Shown: in pieces, positions 13,953 to 20,284 of the stretch | How positions within the stretch are numbered: position 1 is the first letter of the stretch | Layout of the letters: every line of letters starts with the position of its first letter | IMG/VR virus record: IMGVR_UViG_3300042484_000084 | Location: 1-20,284 of that record | DNA length: 20,284 nucleotides | Source of the DNA: a virus | Strand: one strand, 5' to 3' | The notes under the pieces: generated by a model | Databases searched by the model: none | Told to the model about the DNA's origin: nothing | The model's input: only the letters and a program-made list of their open reading frames with translations | Position numbers and translations under genes: made by a program

Positions 13953-15390
13953 AAAGCAAATTGATTATACACCAGATGTACAAAAGCTTTTTTTAAGAAT
14001 GATGATGACTAACGCTGAGTTATATACTCGGGTTATGAACATTATGAACAGTGAAAACTTTGATAAGAGTTTGCGACCAGTCGCGGATATGTTCAAAGAA
14101 CACACTGACAGATATAAAGTTTTACCTGATGTAACTCAGGTTAAAGCAATGACAGGAGTAGAGATTGAACCTATCCCTGACTTAAGTGAAGGGCACAATG
14201 AATGGTTCTTTGATGCATTTGAAGCATTTACTAAGCGACAAGAACTAGAACGGGCTATTCTTAAAGCCGCAGACTTGCTTGAGAAGGGTGACTTTAGTCC
14301 TGTTGAAAAACTAATCAAAGATGCAGTGCAGATTAGTTTACAACGAGACATGGGTACTGATTACTTCTTTGACCCTAAAGGTCGTATTAACAAATACTTT
14401 AATGCAGGTGGACAAGTTAGTACAGGCTGGCCCCAGATGGATCGTATCTTATATGGTGGCATGAGTCGAGGTGAACTCAACATCTTTGCAGGTGGTTCAG
14501 GCTCAGGTAAGAGTTTAGTTATGATGAACATTGCATTGAACTGGTTACAAGCAGGAATGAGCGGAGTCTACATTACACTTGAATTGAGTGAGGAGCTAAC
14601 ATCACTGCGTACTGATGCTATGTTGACACAGATGGGTACAAAGTCAATTCGTAAAGATATTGACACAACCGATCTTAAAGTTAAGATGGTAGGTAAGAAG
14701 TCTGGTAAGTATCGTGTCAAAGGATTGCCTGCACAGAGTAATGTAAATGACATTCGTGCTTACTTAAAAGAAGTACAGATTCAAACAGGTATTAAAATTG
14801 ACTTTGTGATGGTTGACTACCTAGACTTGGTTATGCCTGTTTCTGTTAAAGTTAATCCTAACGATCAGTTCATCAAGGACAAGTATGTTGCAGAAGAATT
14901 GCGTAACTTAGCTAAAGAGATGGGTATCTTGTTAGTCACAGCTAGTCAGTTGAATCGTAGTGCTGTTGATGAAATTGAATTTGACCATAGTCACATTGCA
15001 GGTGGTATCAGTAAGATTAACACAGCAGATAACGTGTTCGGTATTTTTACAAGTCGTAGTATGCGTGAGCGTGGTAAGTATCAGATTCAATGTATGAAAA
15101 GTCGTAGTTCAACAGGTGTAGGTATGAAAATTGACTTAGACTATGACATTGAAACAATGCGTATTAGTGATAGTGATCCTGATGGATATGCGGATCAACA
15201 AGCAAAATATCGTCCAGCACCTAGTCCGACTGACATTATGAATCAAGTGAAAGCTCAATCTACGATAGTTTCTACAGAACCTATCATTGACCAAGCTACA
15301 GGGGAAGTTTTAGAACCTCTGAATAAGAAGGTTGTAGTGGACGTTCAGGGTTCTAAACTCAAAAGTTTACTGAACAGTTTAAAGAAATAA
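13930..15390 (+). CDS. 41: gp41-like replicative DNA helicase
   Basis: 486 residues, near T4 gp41 (475). It forms the hexameric 5'-3' helicase of the lagging strand and partners with the primase encoded just upstream. The N-terminal 150 residues are helical. The RecA-type core has Walker A GGSGSGKS (188-195), the catalytic Glu in YITLELSEE (E218), a Walker B strand FVMVDYLDLV (near 300) and the DnaB-type segment ITASQLNRSA-like VTASQLNRSAVDE. The C-terminal 60 residues are polar and rich in Gln, Pro and Lys. The start is TTG at 13930 with AAAGGAAG immediately upstream, inside the primase gene, so translation is coupled. Confidence 0.94.
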   Translation: MVNKTDSKKQIDYTPDVQKLFLRMMMTNAELYTRVMNIMNSENFDKSLRPVADMFKEHTDRYKVLPDVTQVKAMTGVEIEPIPDLSEGHNEWFFDAFEAFTKRQELERAILKAADLLEKGDFSPVEKLIKDAVQISLQRDMGTDYFFDPKGRINKYFNAGGQVSTGWPQMDRILYGGMSRGELNIFAGGSGSGKSLVMMNIALNWLQAGMSGVYITLELSEELTSLRTDAMLTQMGTKSIRKDIDTTDLKVKMVGKKSGKYRVKGLPAQSNVNDIRAYLKEVQIQTGIKIDFVMVDYLDLVMPVSVKVNPNDQFIKDKYVAEELRNLAKEMGILLVTASQLNRSAVDEIEFDHSHIAGGISKINTADNVFGIFTSRSMRERGKYQIQCMKSRSSTGVGMKIDLDYDIETMRISDSDPDGYADQQAKYRPAPSPTDIMNQVKAQSTIVSTEPIIDQATGEVLEPLNKKVVVDVQGSKLKSLLNSLKK

Positions 15391-15391
15391 G

Positions 15392-15399
15392 AATAAATA
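15392..15399 (+). promoter_or_regulatory. T4-type late promoter
   Basis: AATAAATA, seven of eight matches to TATAAATA. Expected start about 15405, two bases before the ATG at 15407, giving a leaderless or nearly leaderless mRNA. A TATAAT at 15403-15408 overlaps the ATG and is too close to serve this gene. Confidence 0.6.
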
Positions 15400-15406
15400 C
15401 TATATA

Positions 15407-15661
15407 ATGCAAAAACAAACTCGCAGCCTATTGGAAGAATTAGAGTCGATTGGCAATAACCGTGATACAAGTCACATTATTGAGAGCCGTGGCCACAACA
15501 TTATTACTAGCGCAATCAATTTGCTAGAAATGATTAATAAACACTATACACCAGAACAGGCCGAGATCCTAGAGCGCAAGCTACTAAGTGCTATCAAAAG
15601 CAAGGATCAGAGTAGGTTTGCTAAGTCACTAAAAAAGAACAGTAAAAATGAGCCTATCTGA
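15407..15661 (+). CDS. Small conserved protein upstream of the KWDG protein
   Basis: 84 residues, almost wholly helical and basic at the end (SRFAKSLKKNSKN). The core GHNIITSAINLLEMINKHYTPEQAEILERKLLSAIK looks like two amphipathic helices. No ribosome site is visible, in line with a start two bases from the predicted late transcription start. It overlaps the next gene by 14 bases, suggesting coupled translation. I believe similar proteins occur in other aquatic T4-like phages, without assigned function. Confidence 0.78.
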   Translation: MQKQTRSLLEELESIGNNRDTSHIIESRGHNIITSAINLLEMINKHYTPEQAEILERKLLSAIKSKDQSRFAKSLKKNSKNEPI

Positions 15662-16796
15662 ATCCCTATCATCACTCAAATCTAAGATTGAAGAACTATC
15701 TATTTTAGAAGAAGGAAAGGGTCACCTTGACCATCCTGAAGATATGGTGTTTCTTGGCGGCAGTCAGGGTGCTACTCAAGCAATTAATGCTACAGTCGCT
15801 ACCGCAAAGAATCCTAAGACAGTTACAATCAAGTGGGATGGATACCCTGCATTAATATTTGGTCGTGGAACTAACGGCAAGTTCACTATTATGGACAAGC
15901 ATATGTTCAATAAGAAAGACCAGACTGGACGTCAGGTATTCAGTCCTCAACAGTTTGTTCAATACGATCAAGCCCGTGGGGTAGATCGTTCAGGGTTATA
16001 TCAGATTATAGCAGACATATGGCCTGGGCTTGAAAAAGCAGATAATAGCAAAGGTTTTTATTGGGGTGACTTATTGTTCACTCAACCATTACAAGACCAA
16101 AACGGCATGTATAAGTTTAAAGCGAATCCTAATGGTATCGCATACACAGTAGATTCTGACAGTGAAATTGGTCAGTTGTTCAAGGGTAAACAATCTGCTA
16201 TTGTTGTACATCAGTTCATTCCTGCATCTGCTCAAACTACTGACGAATCAGTCCCATTAGATGGTGGCATAGGAGCATTGAAGAATAATAGTAATGTAGC
16301 TATTGTTCCTGCTAAAATGCCCATCACTCCTAAACTAAAAGTAGATGCGTCATTAATCAAAAATGCACAGAATGCAGTCAGACAGCATGGTGCCGCAGTT
16401 GATAAGTTAATGAATACTGCACCACAAGCCGCTAATACGTTTCAAACATTATTCACTACATATATCAACAAGCGTATTGTTGCAGGTGATTTGAACAATC
16501 TAGTCGATGGATTCATGGAATACTTTAAAGCACGTCCTATGACTGATGCTATGCGAACTAAGCTAACACAACACTTAGAAGCAAACAAAGCAGGTCTAGT
16601 TGGCGCGTTCACTATCTGGGTAGCGTTATATCAAATGAAAATGAACTTAGTTGCACAACTAAACAAAGCCGCAGAAGCAAGTCCTGTCAAAGGCTATTTA
16701 CAAGACGGTACACAAACCCAAGAAGGTTTTGTTGCTAACGGACTTAAATTTGTAGATAGAATGGGCTTTAGTCGTCAAAATCTAGCCGGAAGATAA
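15648..16796 (+). CDS. KWDG protein, possible ligase-type nucleotidyltransferase
   Basis: 382 residues. The block HLDHPEDMVFLGG (26-38) followed by TVTIKWDGYPALIFGR (58-73) is shared with a large hypothetical family in aquatic T4-like phages, as far as I remember. K62-W-D64-G65 matches motif I (KxDG) of DNA and RNA ligases and capping enzymes, where Lys takes up AMP or GMP. GFYWGDLLF (136-144) could be motif III, in which ligases have an acidic residue after Gly. Motifs IV and V are not clear, so the enzyme activity is a hypothesis. The C-terminal 150 residues are helical, rich in Ala and Gln. A late promoter controls the pair; it might act in head assembly or DNA packaging repair. Confidence 0.75.
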   Translation: MSLSESLSSLKSKIEELSILEEGKGHLDHPEDMVFLGGSQGATQAINATVATAKNPKTVTIKWDGYPALIFGRGTNGKFTIMDKHMFNKKDQTGRQVFSPQQFVQYDQARGVDRSGLYQIIADIWPGLEKADNSKGFYWGDLLFTQPLQDQNGMYKFKANPNGIAYTVDSDSEIGQLFKGKQSAIVVHQFIPASAQTTDESVPLDGGIGALKNNSNVAIVPAKMPITPKLKVDASLIKNAQNAVRQHGAAVDKLMNTAPQAANTFQTLFTTYINKRIVAGDLNNLVDGFMEYFKARPMTDAMRTKLTQHLEANKAGLVGAFTIWVALYQMKMNLVAQLNKAAEASPVKGYLQDGTQTQEGFVANGLKFVDRMGFSRQNLAGR

Positions 16797-16825
16797 GCCC
16801 AAATCCTGGATTTTTTCATGCCAGG

Positions 16826-16833
16826 ACTAAATA
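16826..16833 (+). promoter_or_regulatory. T4-type late promoter
   Basis: ACTAAATA, six of eight matches to TATAAATA. Expected start near 16839. A short inverted repeat GAATC/GATTC (16841-16855) then lies at the 5' end of the mRNA, and an AAAGGA ribosome site follows at 16865-16870. Confidence 0.6.
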
Positions 16834-16878
16834 TTAGTATGAATCTATACGATTCAAACTTTTTAAAGGAATTTTATT

Positions 16879-17301
16879 ATGGCAGGCTTTACAAGAACAC
16901 ACGGCGATGCACAACCAGTATTCGCAATGGACGTACAAAACGGTCCAGTAGCACCATCTACTGCGGCTGACGGCACAACTACAAACTTTATCGGTCCAGC
17001 AATGGACTTCTTCGGTTTTGACTTAGGCGCGGCTCCTACAACACAATTAGGTGTTGACGAGATGGTTGCACAAGTTATGGTTTCAATTGAGCAATTAGGC
17101 ACAGTTATGATGTACTCTGTGGCAGCTACAGCAAACGTTACAAACATGTCTGTTGCAGTTTATCCAGTTGGCGCATACACAGCGGCTACACTTCAAGCAC
17201 AAGTTCGTGCTTTAGGTACAGTTAATGGTTATGACCTATCTGGTGCTACAGTAACAAACGTTGGTTTCCGTTTAGCTTCTACAGCTACAACAGCAAGCTA
17301 A
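16879..17301 (+). CDS. Abundant small virion-type protein
   Basis: 140 residues, very rich in Ala, Thr, Val and Gly, poor in Lys and Arg, with alternating hydrophobic stretches typical of a beta-sandwich capsid or decoration protein. The opening MAGFTRTHGD and the segment MSVAVYPVGAYTAATL resemble small structural proteins I recall from aquatic phages. It has the best ribosome site of the late region (AAAGGA), its own late promoter, a 5' hairpin, a private terminator, and codon choice richer in GCA, ACA and GTT than its neighbours, all pointing to high expression. A decoration or cement role is inference. Confidence 0.75.
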   Translation: MAGFTRTHGDAQPVFAMDVQNGPVAPSTAADGTTTNFIGPAMDFFGFDLGAAPTTQLGVDEMVAQVMVSIEQLGTVMMYSVAATANVTNMSVAVYPVGAYTAATLQAQVRALGTVNGYDLSGATVTNVGFRLASTATTAS

Positions 17302-17304
17302 TCA

Positions 17305-17351
17305 GAAGTTTAACTTCAAAGAAATCCGAGATTTATTCTCGGATTTTTTTT
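17305..17351 (+). terminator. Rho-independent terminator after the virion-type gene
   Basis: The main hairpin has a perfect 9-bp stem AAATCCGAG / CTCGGATTT (17322-17330 and 17338-17346), loop ATTTATT, and a T run to 17351. A smaller hairpin GAAGT/ACTTC (17305-17317) precedes it. It ends the transcript four bases before the next late promoter. Confidence 0.9.
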
Positions 17352-17354
17352 GCC

Positions 17355-17362
17355 TCTAAATA
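17355..17362 (+). promoter_or_regulatory. T4-type late promoter
   Basis: TCTAAATA, six of eight matches to TATAAATA, immediately after the terminator. Expected start 17368, the A of the next ATG, so the transcript would be leaderless. Confidence 0.6.
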
Positions 17363-17367
17363 TACAT

Positions 17368-17826
17368 ATGAGTTTTAAAATAAGTTGCTACACATTATTT
17401 GATATCACCCAAACAGGTGTTATCAATCGTTCCAGACCAGGGGTAGAAGATGATCCTGAGTTATGGCTACACAAAAGAAATACACAGTGCAATTTTGACA
17501 CAATCGTACAAGCAGTATCACTACGTTCACAACCTGAAGACATTACTACACCTAACTTATCAAAGATTAAGTTAAATGATTTTGACAGTTTTGGTTTTCT
17601 ATTTGAAGAAGAAGATATTGAAATCAATTGCTGGACCTTTGATTTTACAGTACAACACGCTAGTGTATACAATGATGGCATAACTGACTTGGGTTCATTG
17701 TATTCAGATTGCGACCAAGTACCTATGATAAAGACAAATACAGTATGGAACAAATTACCCGAATTTTTGGATAGCTCAGATGAACTTAGAAACATTTATT
17801 TTAAGGTGGTCGAAAATGATGAATGA
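17368..17826 (+). CDS. Conserved T4-like phage protein (YTLFDITQTG family)
   Basis: 152 residues starting MSFKISCYTLFDITQTGV. The ATG at 17368 is preferred to an upstream TTG at 17350, which would begin inside the terminator and late promoter. The pattern YTLFDITxTG, then a Gln/Asn-Asp stretch and VQAVSLRSQP (about 49-58), is shared with hypotheticals of aquatic T4-like phages as I recall them. The C-terminal half is acidic with several Trp and Phe. Function unknown; late expression suggests morphogenesis. The last 11 bases overlap the next gene. Confidence 0.8.
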   Translation: MSFKISCYTLFDITQTGVINRSRPGVEDDPELWLHKRNTQCNFDTIVQAVSLRSQPEDITTPNLSKIKLNDFDSFGFLFEEEDIEINCWTFDFTVQHASVYNDGITDLGSLYSDCDQVPMIKTNTVWNKLPEFLDSSDELRNIYFKVVENDE

Positions 17827-18301
17827 CATTGAACTAGAACGCAAATTCAGCAGGATGATTGACTCAAGGGAACTGGACGATTTACAGGATATTTCTATTT
17901 TTGAAACATCTAAAGATAATTATGTTGTATTTAAAAATTATAATGTCATAAAAAAATCTAAAACAGACGTAGATGTATGTTTGATAAACGGTGATTTAGT
18001 ACATTCATTTTCTAGTATGAGAAATGCTATTTGTTGGTGCATTTTTGACAAACGTGGTAAATATGTATTAGCTAATAGAATCATTACCCTAGATAGAGGT
18101 ATATCTAACGAAGAAGTGCAAATAAACATTCATAATAATTTGTTTAAAAAAGCAAAGAAAACAGACGATAAATTGATATTCCTAGCTAAATTAAACGAAG
18201 ATAAGTTTAGACGAAGCTCAATGTATCGTGAATTAGAGAGTTATGTAGGAGAATCTGACTACTGGCAACAGCATCAGTTCAGATTAAAAACCACACATTA
18301 A
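17816..18301 (+). CDS. Conserved T4-like phage protein of unknown function
   Basis: 161 residues from the ATG at 17816, with AAGGTGG upstream at about 17803-17809; a second ATG follows at once. A longer reading from TTG 17780 would start inside the preceding gene. Layout: acidic helix (ELDDLQDISIF), beta strand (NYVVFKNYNVIKK), then FSSMRNAICWCIFDKRGKYVLANRIITLDR (about 64-93), and a helical basic C-terminus. I recall similar hypotheticals in aquatic T4-like phages next to the preceding family. Strong ribosome site and overlap argue for coupled expression. No catalytic motif. Confidence 0.8.
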   Translation: MMNDIELERKFSRMIDSRELDDLQDISIFETSKDNYVVFKNYNVIKKSKTDVDVCLINGDLVHSFSSMRNAICWCIFDKRGKYVLANRIITLDRGISNEEVQINIHNNLFKKAKKTDDKLIFLAKLNEDKFRRSSMYRELESYVGESDYWQQHQFRLKTTH

Positions 18302-18311
18302 AGCCAAAAGT

Positions 18312-18319
18312 GATAAATA
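18312..18319 (+). promoter_or_regulatory. T4-type late promoter
   Basis: GATAAATA, seven of eight matches to TATAAATA. Expected start about 18325, leaving a 23-base leader for the gene at 18348, in which no good ribosome site is visible. Confidence 0.62.
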
Positions 18320-18347
18320 CTTTATATTAGTCTTGGGACCCACAATT

Positions 18348-19064
18348 ATGAAATTAACAGATTTTGACAAACAACCAGTATACAGTGCTCAAAGAGCATT
18401 GAAAGAACACTATGGTACATCCATTGATGTTAGCAGAATGAGTTACGCACAAGTGCGTACTATGCTCAGTAAAGTCCGTGGTTTGATGAGTGAATCAAAA
18501 GCATCAAATAAATTTTACGAGAGCACAGGCAACGGTTCATACATGAAACTAGTTTTCATGGAACAAGCATTGAGCAAGCAGTTTGCTTACTTAAGCACCC
18601 AACGTCCACGTATCGTTGTTGAAAACGAAGAAGTAGAAAAGTCACAGACTATTCTAGCCGCACAAGATATGGTTGACTCTATCCAGAAGATGGTTGAGCA
18701 AGTCAGCGATATGATTGTTAAAGAATTACCAGCACTAGTTGATTCAGTTCAATCTGAAATTGGTGTTAATGAGAGTTCATCATTCAGTCAACAAGCTTCA
18801 GAAGCATTGACTTCATTACAAGCCGCATTGACTCAAAGCCAGACTACAATGAAGTCTGCTGTCAATGGAATCACTGGTCAAGGTGATATGGGTGCATTTG
18901 ACGCAGGTGGTGATGTTACTGCCGATATCGGTGGCGATTTAGGTGGCGAAGAAGATTTCAGCATGGATGCCAATGCAGAACTACCAGATGGTGGTGAAGA
19001 AGATATCGATGTAGACATTGAAGAACCGGAAGATTTGGGTTCTGTCGGTCGCGCCAAGAGATAA
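18348..19064 (+). CDS. Possible prohead core or scaffold-like protein
   Basis: 238 residues from the ATG at 18348, chosen over a TTG 15 bases upstream. Residues 1-90 are basic and helical. Residues 95-175 form a long Gln/Ser/Ala-rich coiled-coil-like region (SQTILAAQDMVDSIQKMVEQ, then ASEALTSLQAALTQSQTTM). The last 55 are Gly, Asp and Glu-rich and end in a basic VGRAKR. A coiled coil with an acidic low-complexity tail under a late promoter is typical of phage scaffold or prohead-core proteins, but no sequence relationship to T4 gp22, gp67 or gp68 is evident. The role is a guess from layout; the gene is secure. Confidence 0.6.
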   Translation: MKLTDFDKQPVYSAQRALKEHYGTSIDVSRMSYAQVRTMLSKVRGLMSESKASNKFYESTGNGSYMKLVFMEQALSKQFAYLSTQRPRIVVENEEVEKSQTILAAQDMVDSIQKMVEQVSDMIVKELPALVDSVQSEIGVNESSSFSQQASEALTSLQAALTQSQTTMKSAVNGITGQGDMGAFDAGGDVTADIGGDLGGEEDFSMDANAELPDGGEEDIDVDIEEPEDLGSVGRAKR

Positions 19065-19065
19065 T

Positions 19066-19386
19066 ATGAGACTCTTTGAGTTTGATACTAGTCCACTATT
19101 AGTTGGCTTGGTTGCAACGACCAGCCAACTAACCAGTGAAATTGATACTGGTAAAGTCAAACCAAACTGGACCGTTCCAGAACTGTTGCAATACTATAGA
19201 GATAATGATATCATTATTGATAAGTCAGATTTGTACAACATGATTAAAAATCCTCCATTGAACAAATATATTACCAACATACAAGCTGATAATGTAGTGT
19301 TTAAGGGGCAAACAGAAGGTGGCGAACAAGCTCCAGATGAAAATAAAAAAGTTGTACAACAAATGGCTAAGCAAGCAATGAAATGA
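19066..19386 (+). CDS. Small conserved protein before the IscA-like gene
   Basis: 106 residues from the ATG at 19066, one base after the upstream stop; a TTG further upstream would start inside the previous gene. Contents: helix (SPLLVGLVATTSQLTSEID), WTVPELLQYYRDNDIIIDKSDLYNMIKNPPLNKYI (about 31-65), a beta-like VVFKGQ, and an acidic linker leading to a basic helix QMAKQAMK. The domain after WTVPELLQYYRDN recurs, as I remember, in aquatic T4-like phage hypotheticals. Stop overlaps the next ATG (ATGA). Confidence 0.78.
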   Translation: MRLFEFDTSPLLVGLVATTSQLTSEIDTGKVKPNWTVPELLQYYRDNDIIIDKSDLYNMIKNPPLNKYITNIQADNVVFKGQTEGGEQAPDENKKVVQQMAKQAMK

Positions 19387-19703
19387 TAACACTAACAACA
19401 AAAGCAAGTAGCAAAGTACAACAGCAAATTCAAAAACGAGGCAAAGGTCTGGGGATTCGCATAGGTGTAAAAACTACGGGTTGCTCGGGCTTAGCCTATG
19501 TACTAGAGTTTGTTGACGCACCTATCGAAGGTGATATTAAAGTTGATTGTGAAGGTAGTGTATTATTTGTAGATCCAAAAAGTAGTGCATATGTTCAGGG
19601 ATTAGAAATTGATTTTGTCCGCAATGGACTGAATGAGGGTTTTGAATTTAAGAATCCCAATGAGCGTGACCGTTGTGGTTGCGGCGAGAGTTTCCGAATA
19701 TAG
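19383..19703 (+). CDS. IscA/HesB-like A-type iron-sulfur carrier
   Basis: 106 residues, the full length of bacterial IscA (107). A-type carriers hold iron or a [2Fe-2S]/[4Fe-4S] cluster on three cysteines and pass it to target enzymes. All three are present at the expected places: C34 in GCSGLAY, and C98 and C100 in CGCGESF near the C-terminus. The central FVDPKSSAYVQGLEIDF is the usual family segment. It is thus probably functional and would act in the host cytoplasm. Such genes are recurrent accessory genes in aquatic phages. It is coupled to the upstream gene, and 47 bases later a nuclease starts. Target unknown. Confidence 0.92.
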   Translation: MITLTTKASSKVQQQIQKRGKGLGIRIGVKTTGCSGLAYVLEFVDAPIEGDIKVDCEGSVLFVDPKSSAYVQGLEIDFVRNGLNEGFEFKNPNERDRCGCGESFRI

Positions 19704-19752
19704 TTGACAATCGTACTATAATCAACTATAATCAACTATAATTGACTATAAT
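19704..19752 (+). promoter_or_regulatory. Promoter with four -10 boxes at 10-base spacing
   Basis: TTGACA at 19704-19709 and, after a 17-base spacer, TATAAT at 19727-19732. Identical TATAAT hexamers also occur at 19717, 19737 and 19747, each 10 bases apart, through tandem copies of ACTATAATCA. The last overlaps the ATG at 19751. Confidence 0.8.
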
Positions 19753-20284
19753 GTACAATCCCACAAAATTCAATTATGTTCCCATGAGCCGTGTAGAGAT
19801 AGACGGCAAACGCCGTTATGCTACACCTGATGGTGAGAAACTACCCAGTGTCACTACGATACTAGACTTTACCAAGTCAGAAGAATCAAAACAAGCATTA
19901 CAAAACTGGCGCAAGCGTGTTGGTGTTCAAAAAGCGCAAGAGATTACTACAGAAGCCGCAGGTCGTGGCACACGAATGCACAAGTGGCTAGAAGATTACA
20001 TTAAGACTGGTGTACTCAATGAGCCCGGAAGCAATCCATATAGCATCCAAAGCCATAAAATGGCCCAGAACATTATCTATCAAGGTCTTAGCAAGTGTAA
20101 TGAATACTGGGGCACAGAAGTTCCTTTGTATTTTCCAAAGATTTACGCAGGGACGACGGACTTAGTAGGAATACATGATGGCGATGAAGCTATCATGGAT
20201 CACAAACAAACAAATAAGCCTAAAAAGCGTGAATGGATCGATGATTACTTTGTTCAGTTAGCAGCCTATGCTAATGCACACAAT
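19751..20284 (+). CDS. PD-(D/E)XK exonuclease, MGME1/RecB-like (partial, runs off window)
   Basis: 178 codons are open from the ATG at 19751 to the end of the window. Motifs of the RecB/MGME1-type nuclease fold appear in order: SVTTIL near residue 33, GRGTRMHKWLE (70-80) with the helix His and Glu, GTTDLVG with the catalytic Asp (near 137), IMDHKQT with the D-x-K pair (near 149-151), and QLAAYA (near 170) with the Gln and Tyr of motif QxxxY. These enzymes cut single-stranded DNA ends. No ribosome site is visible. A second in-frame ATG at codon 12 is an alternative start. The C-terminus lies beyond the window, and any iron-sulfur cysteines there cannot be judged. Confidence 0.82.
   Translation, partial: MYNPTKFNYVPMSRVEIDGKRRYATPDGEKLPSVTTILDFTKSEESKQALQNWRKRVGVQKAQEITTEAAGRGTRMHKWLEDYIKTGVLNEPGSNPYSIQSHKMAQNIIYQGLSKCNEYWGTEVPLYFPKIYAGTTDLVGIHDGDEAIMDHKQTNKPKKREWIDDYFVQLAAYANAHN

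Noticed and set aside
16802-16826. Hairpins TCCTGG/CCAGGA and AAATC/GATTT as a terminator after the KWDG protein
   Set aside because: The longer stem has an 11-base loop and no T run after it, and the shorter is a weak AT stem. It may be a minor RNA structure, so I did not call a terminator.
17388-17795. A 135-codon minus-strand open frame
   Set aside because: It lies opposite a conserved plus-strand gene; its residues follow the reverse of that gene's codons, rich in Ser, Leu and Cys as expected for a shadow.
1-20284. tRNA genes, CRISPR arrays, insertion sequences, integrase or attachment sites
   Set aside because: No cloverleaf-like segments, regularly spaced repeats, transposase motifs or terminal inverted repeats were noticed; the only short tandem repeat is the 10-base run at 19713-19752.

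Overview
The window is a piece of the genome of a T4-like tailed phage (myovirus type). It is AT-rich and gene-dense, and all genes but one lie on the plus strand. The T4-type replication and recombination set is present: UvsX recombinase, a UvsY-like mediator, UvsW helicase, gp61-like primase, gp41-like helicase and a DexA-like exonuclease, with a possible gp62-like clamp-loader subunit. TAAATA-type late promoters precede structural-looking genes, as expected for T4-type late transcription. The consensus TTGACA/TATAAT promoters suggest a host with a sigma70-type RNA polymerase, probably a proteobacterium or cyanobacterium. The AT-rich composition, the many small conserved hypotheticals and an IscA/HesB gene fit an aquatic, probably marine, T4-like phage. 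No photosynthesis genes, tRNAs, insertion sequences or CRISPR arrays were seen.

Layout. 1-2673: tail of an unknown gene, uvsX, a small acidic gene, a uvsY-like gene and an unknown 275-codon gene starting with TTG. 2686-4788: four genes (three small unknowns and an AAA+ ATPase), each behind its own copy of nearly the same strong promoter, closed by a clear intrinsic terminator. 4799-9100: a promoter that appears to make a leaderless mRNA, an unknown gene, uvsW, a second leaderless unit with an unknown gene, a possible clamp-loader subunit and a zinc-finger protein. 9084-10580: six very small overlapping genes that look like diverged copies of one family. 10582-11723: a DEDDh exonuclease overlapping a 193-residue protein that carries the catalytic and fingers motifs of bacterial DNA polymerase III alpha. 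11698-12108: the only minus-strand gene. 12132-12933: a late, probably virion, gene. 12937-15390: primase and helicase behind a promoter with an operator-like palindrome. 15392-19064: late genes (a ligase-motif KWDG protein, an abundant small virion-type protein with its own hairpins and terminator, conserved hypotheticals, a possible core/scaffold protein). 19066-20284: a small gene, an IscA/HesB-like gene, and the start of a PD-(D/E)XK nuclease behind a promoter with four phased -10 boxes.

How the genes work together. UvsX/UvsY/UvsW form the recombination-dependent replication and fork-remodelling set; gp61/gp41 form the primosome; the exonuclease and mini-PolIII-alpha pair looks like an added nucleic-acid module of unknown job. 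The most unusual points are the miniature DnaE-like protein beside its exonuclease, the repeated promoter cassettes whose -35 box contains the upstream stop codon, and several genes whose ATG sits at or within a few bases of the predicted transcription start. Everything here is read by eye; family names rest on motif recognition and remembered relatives, not on searches.
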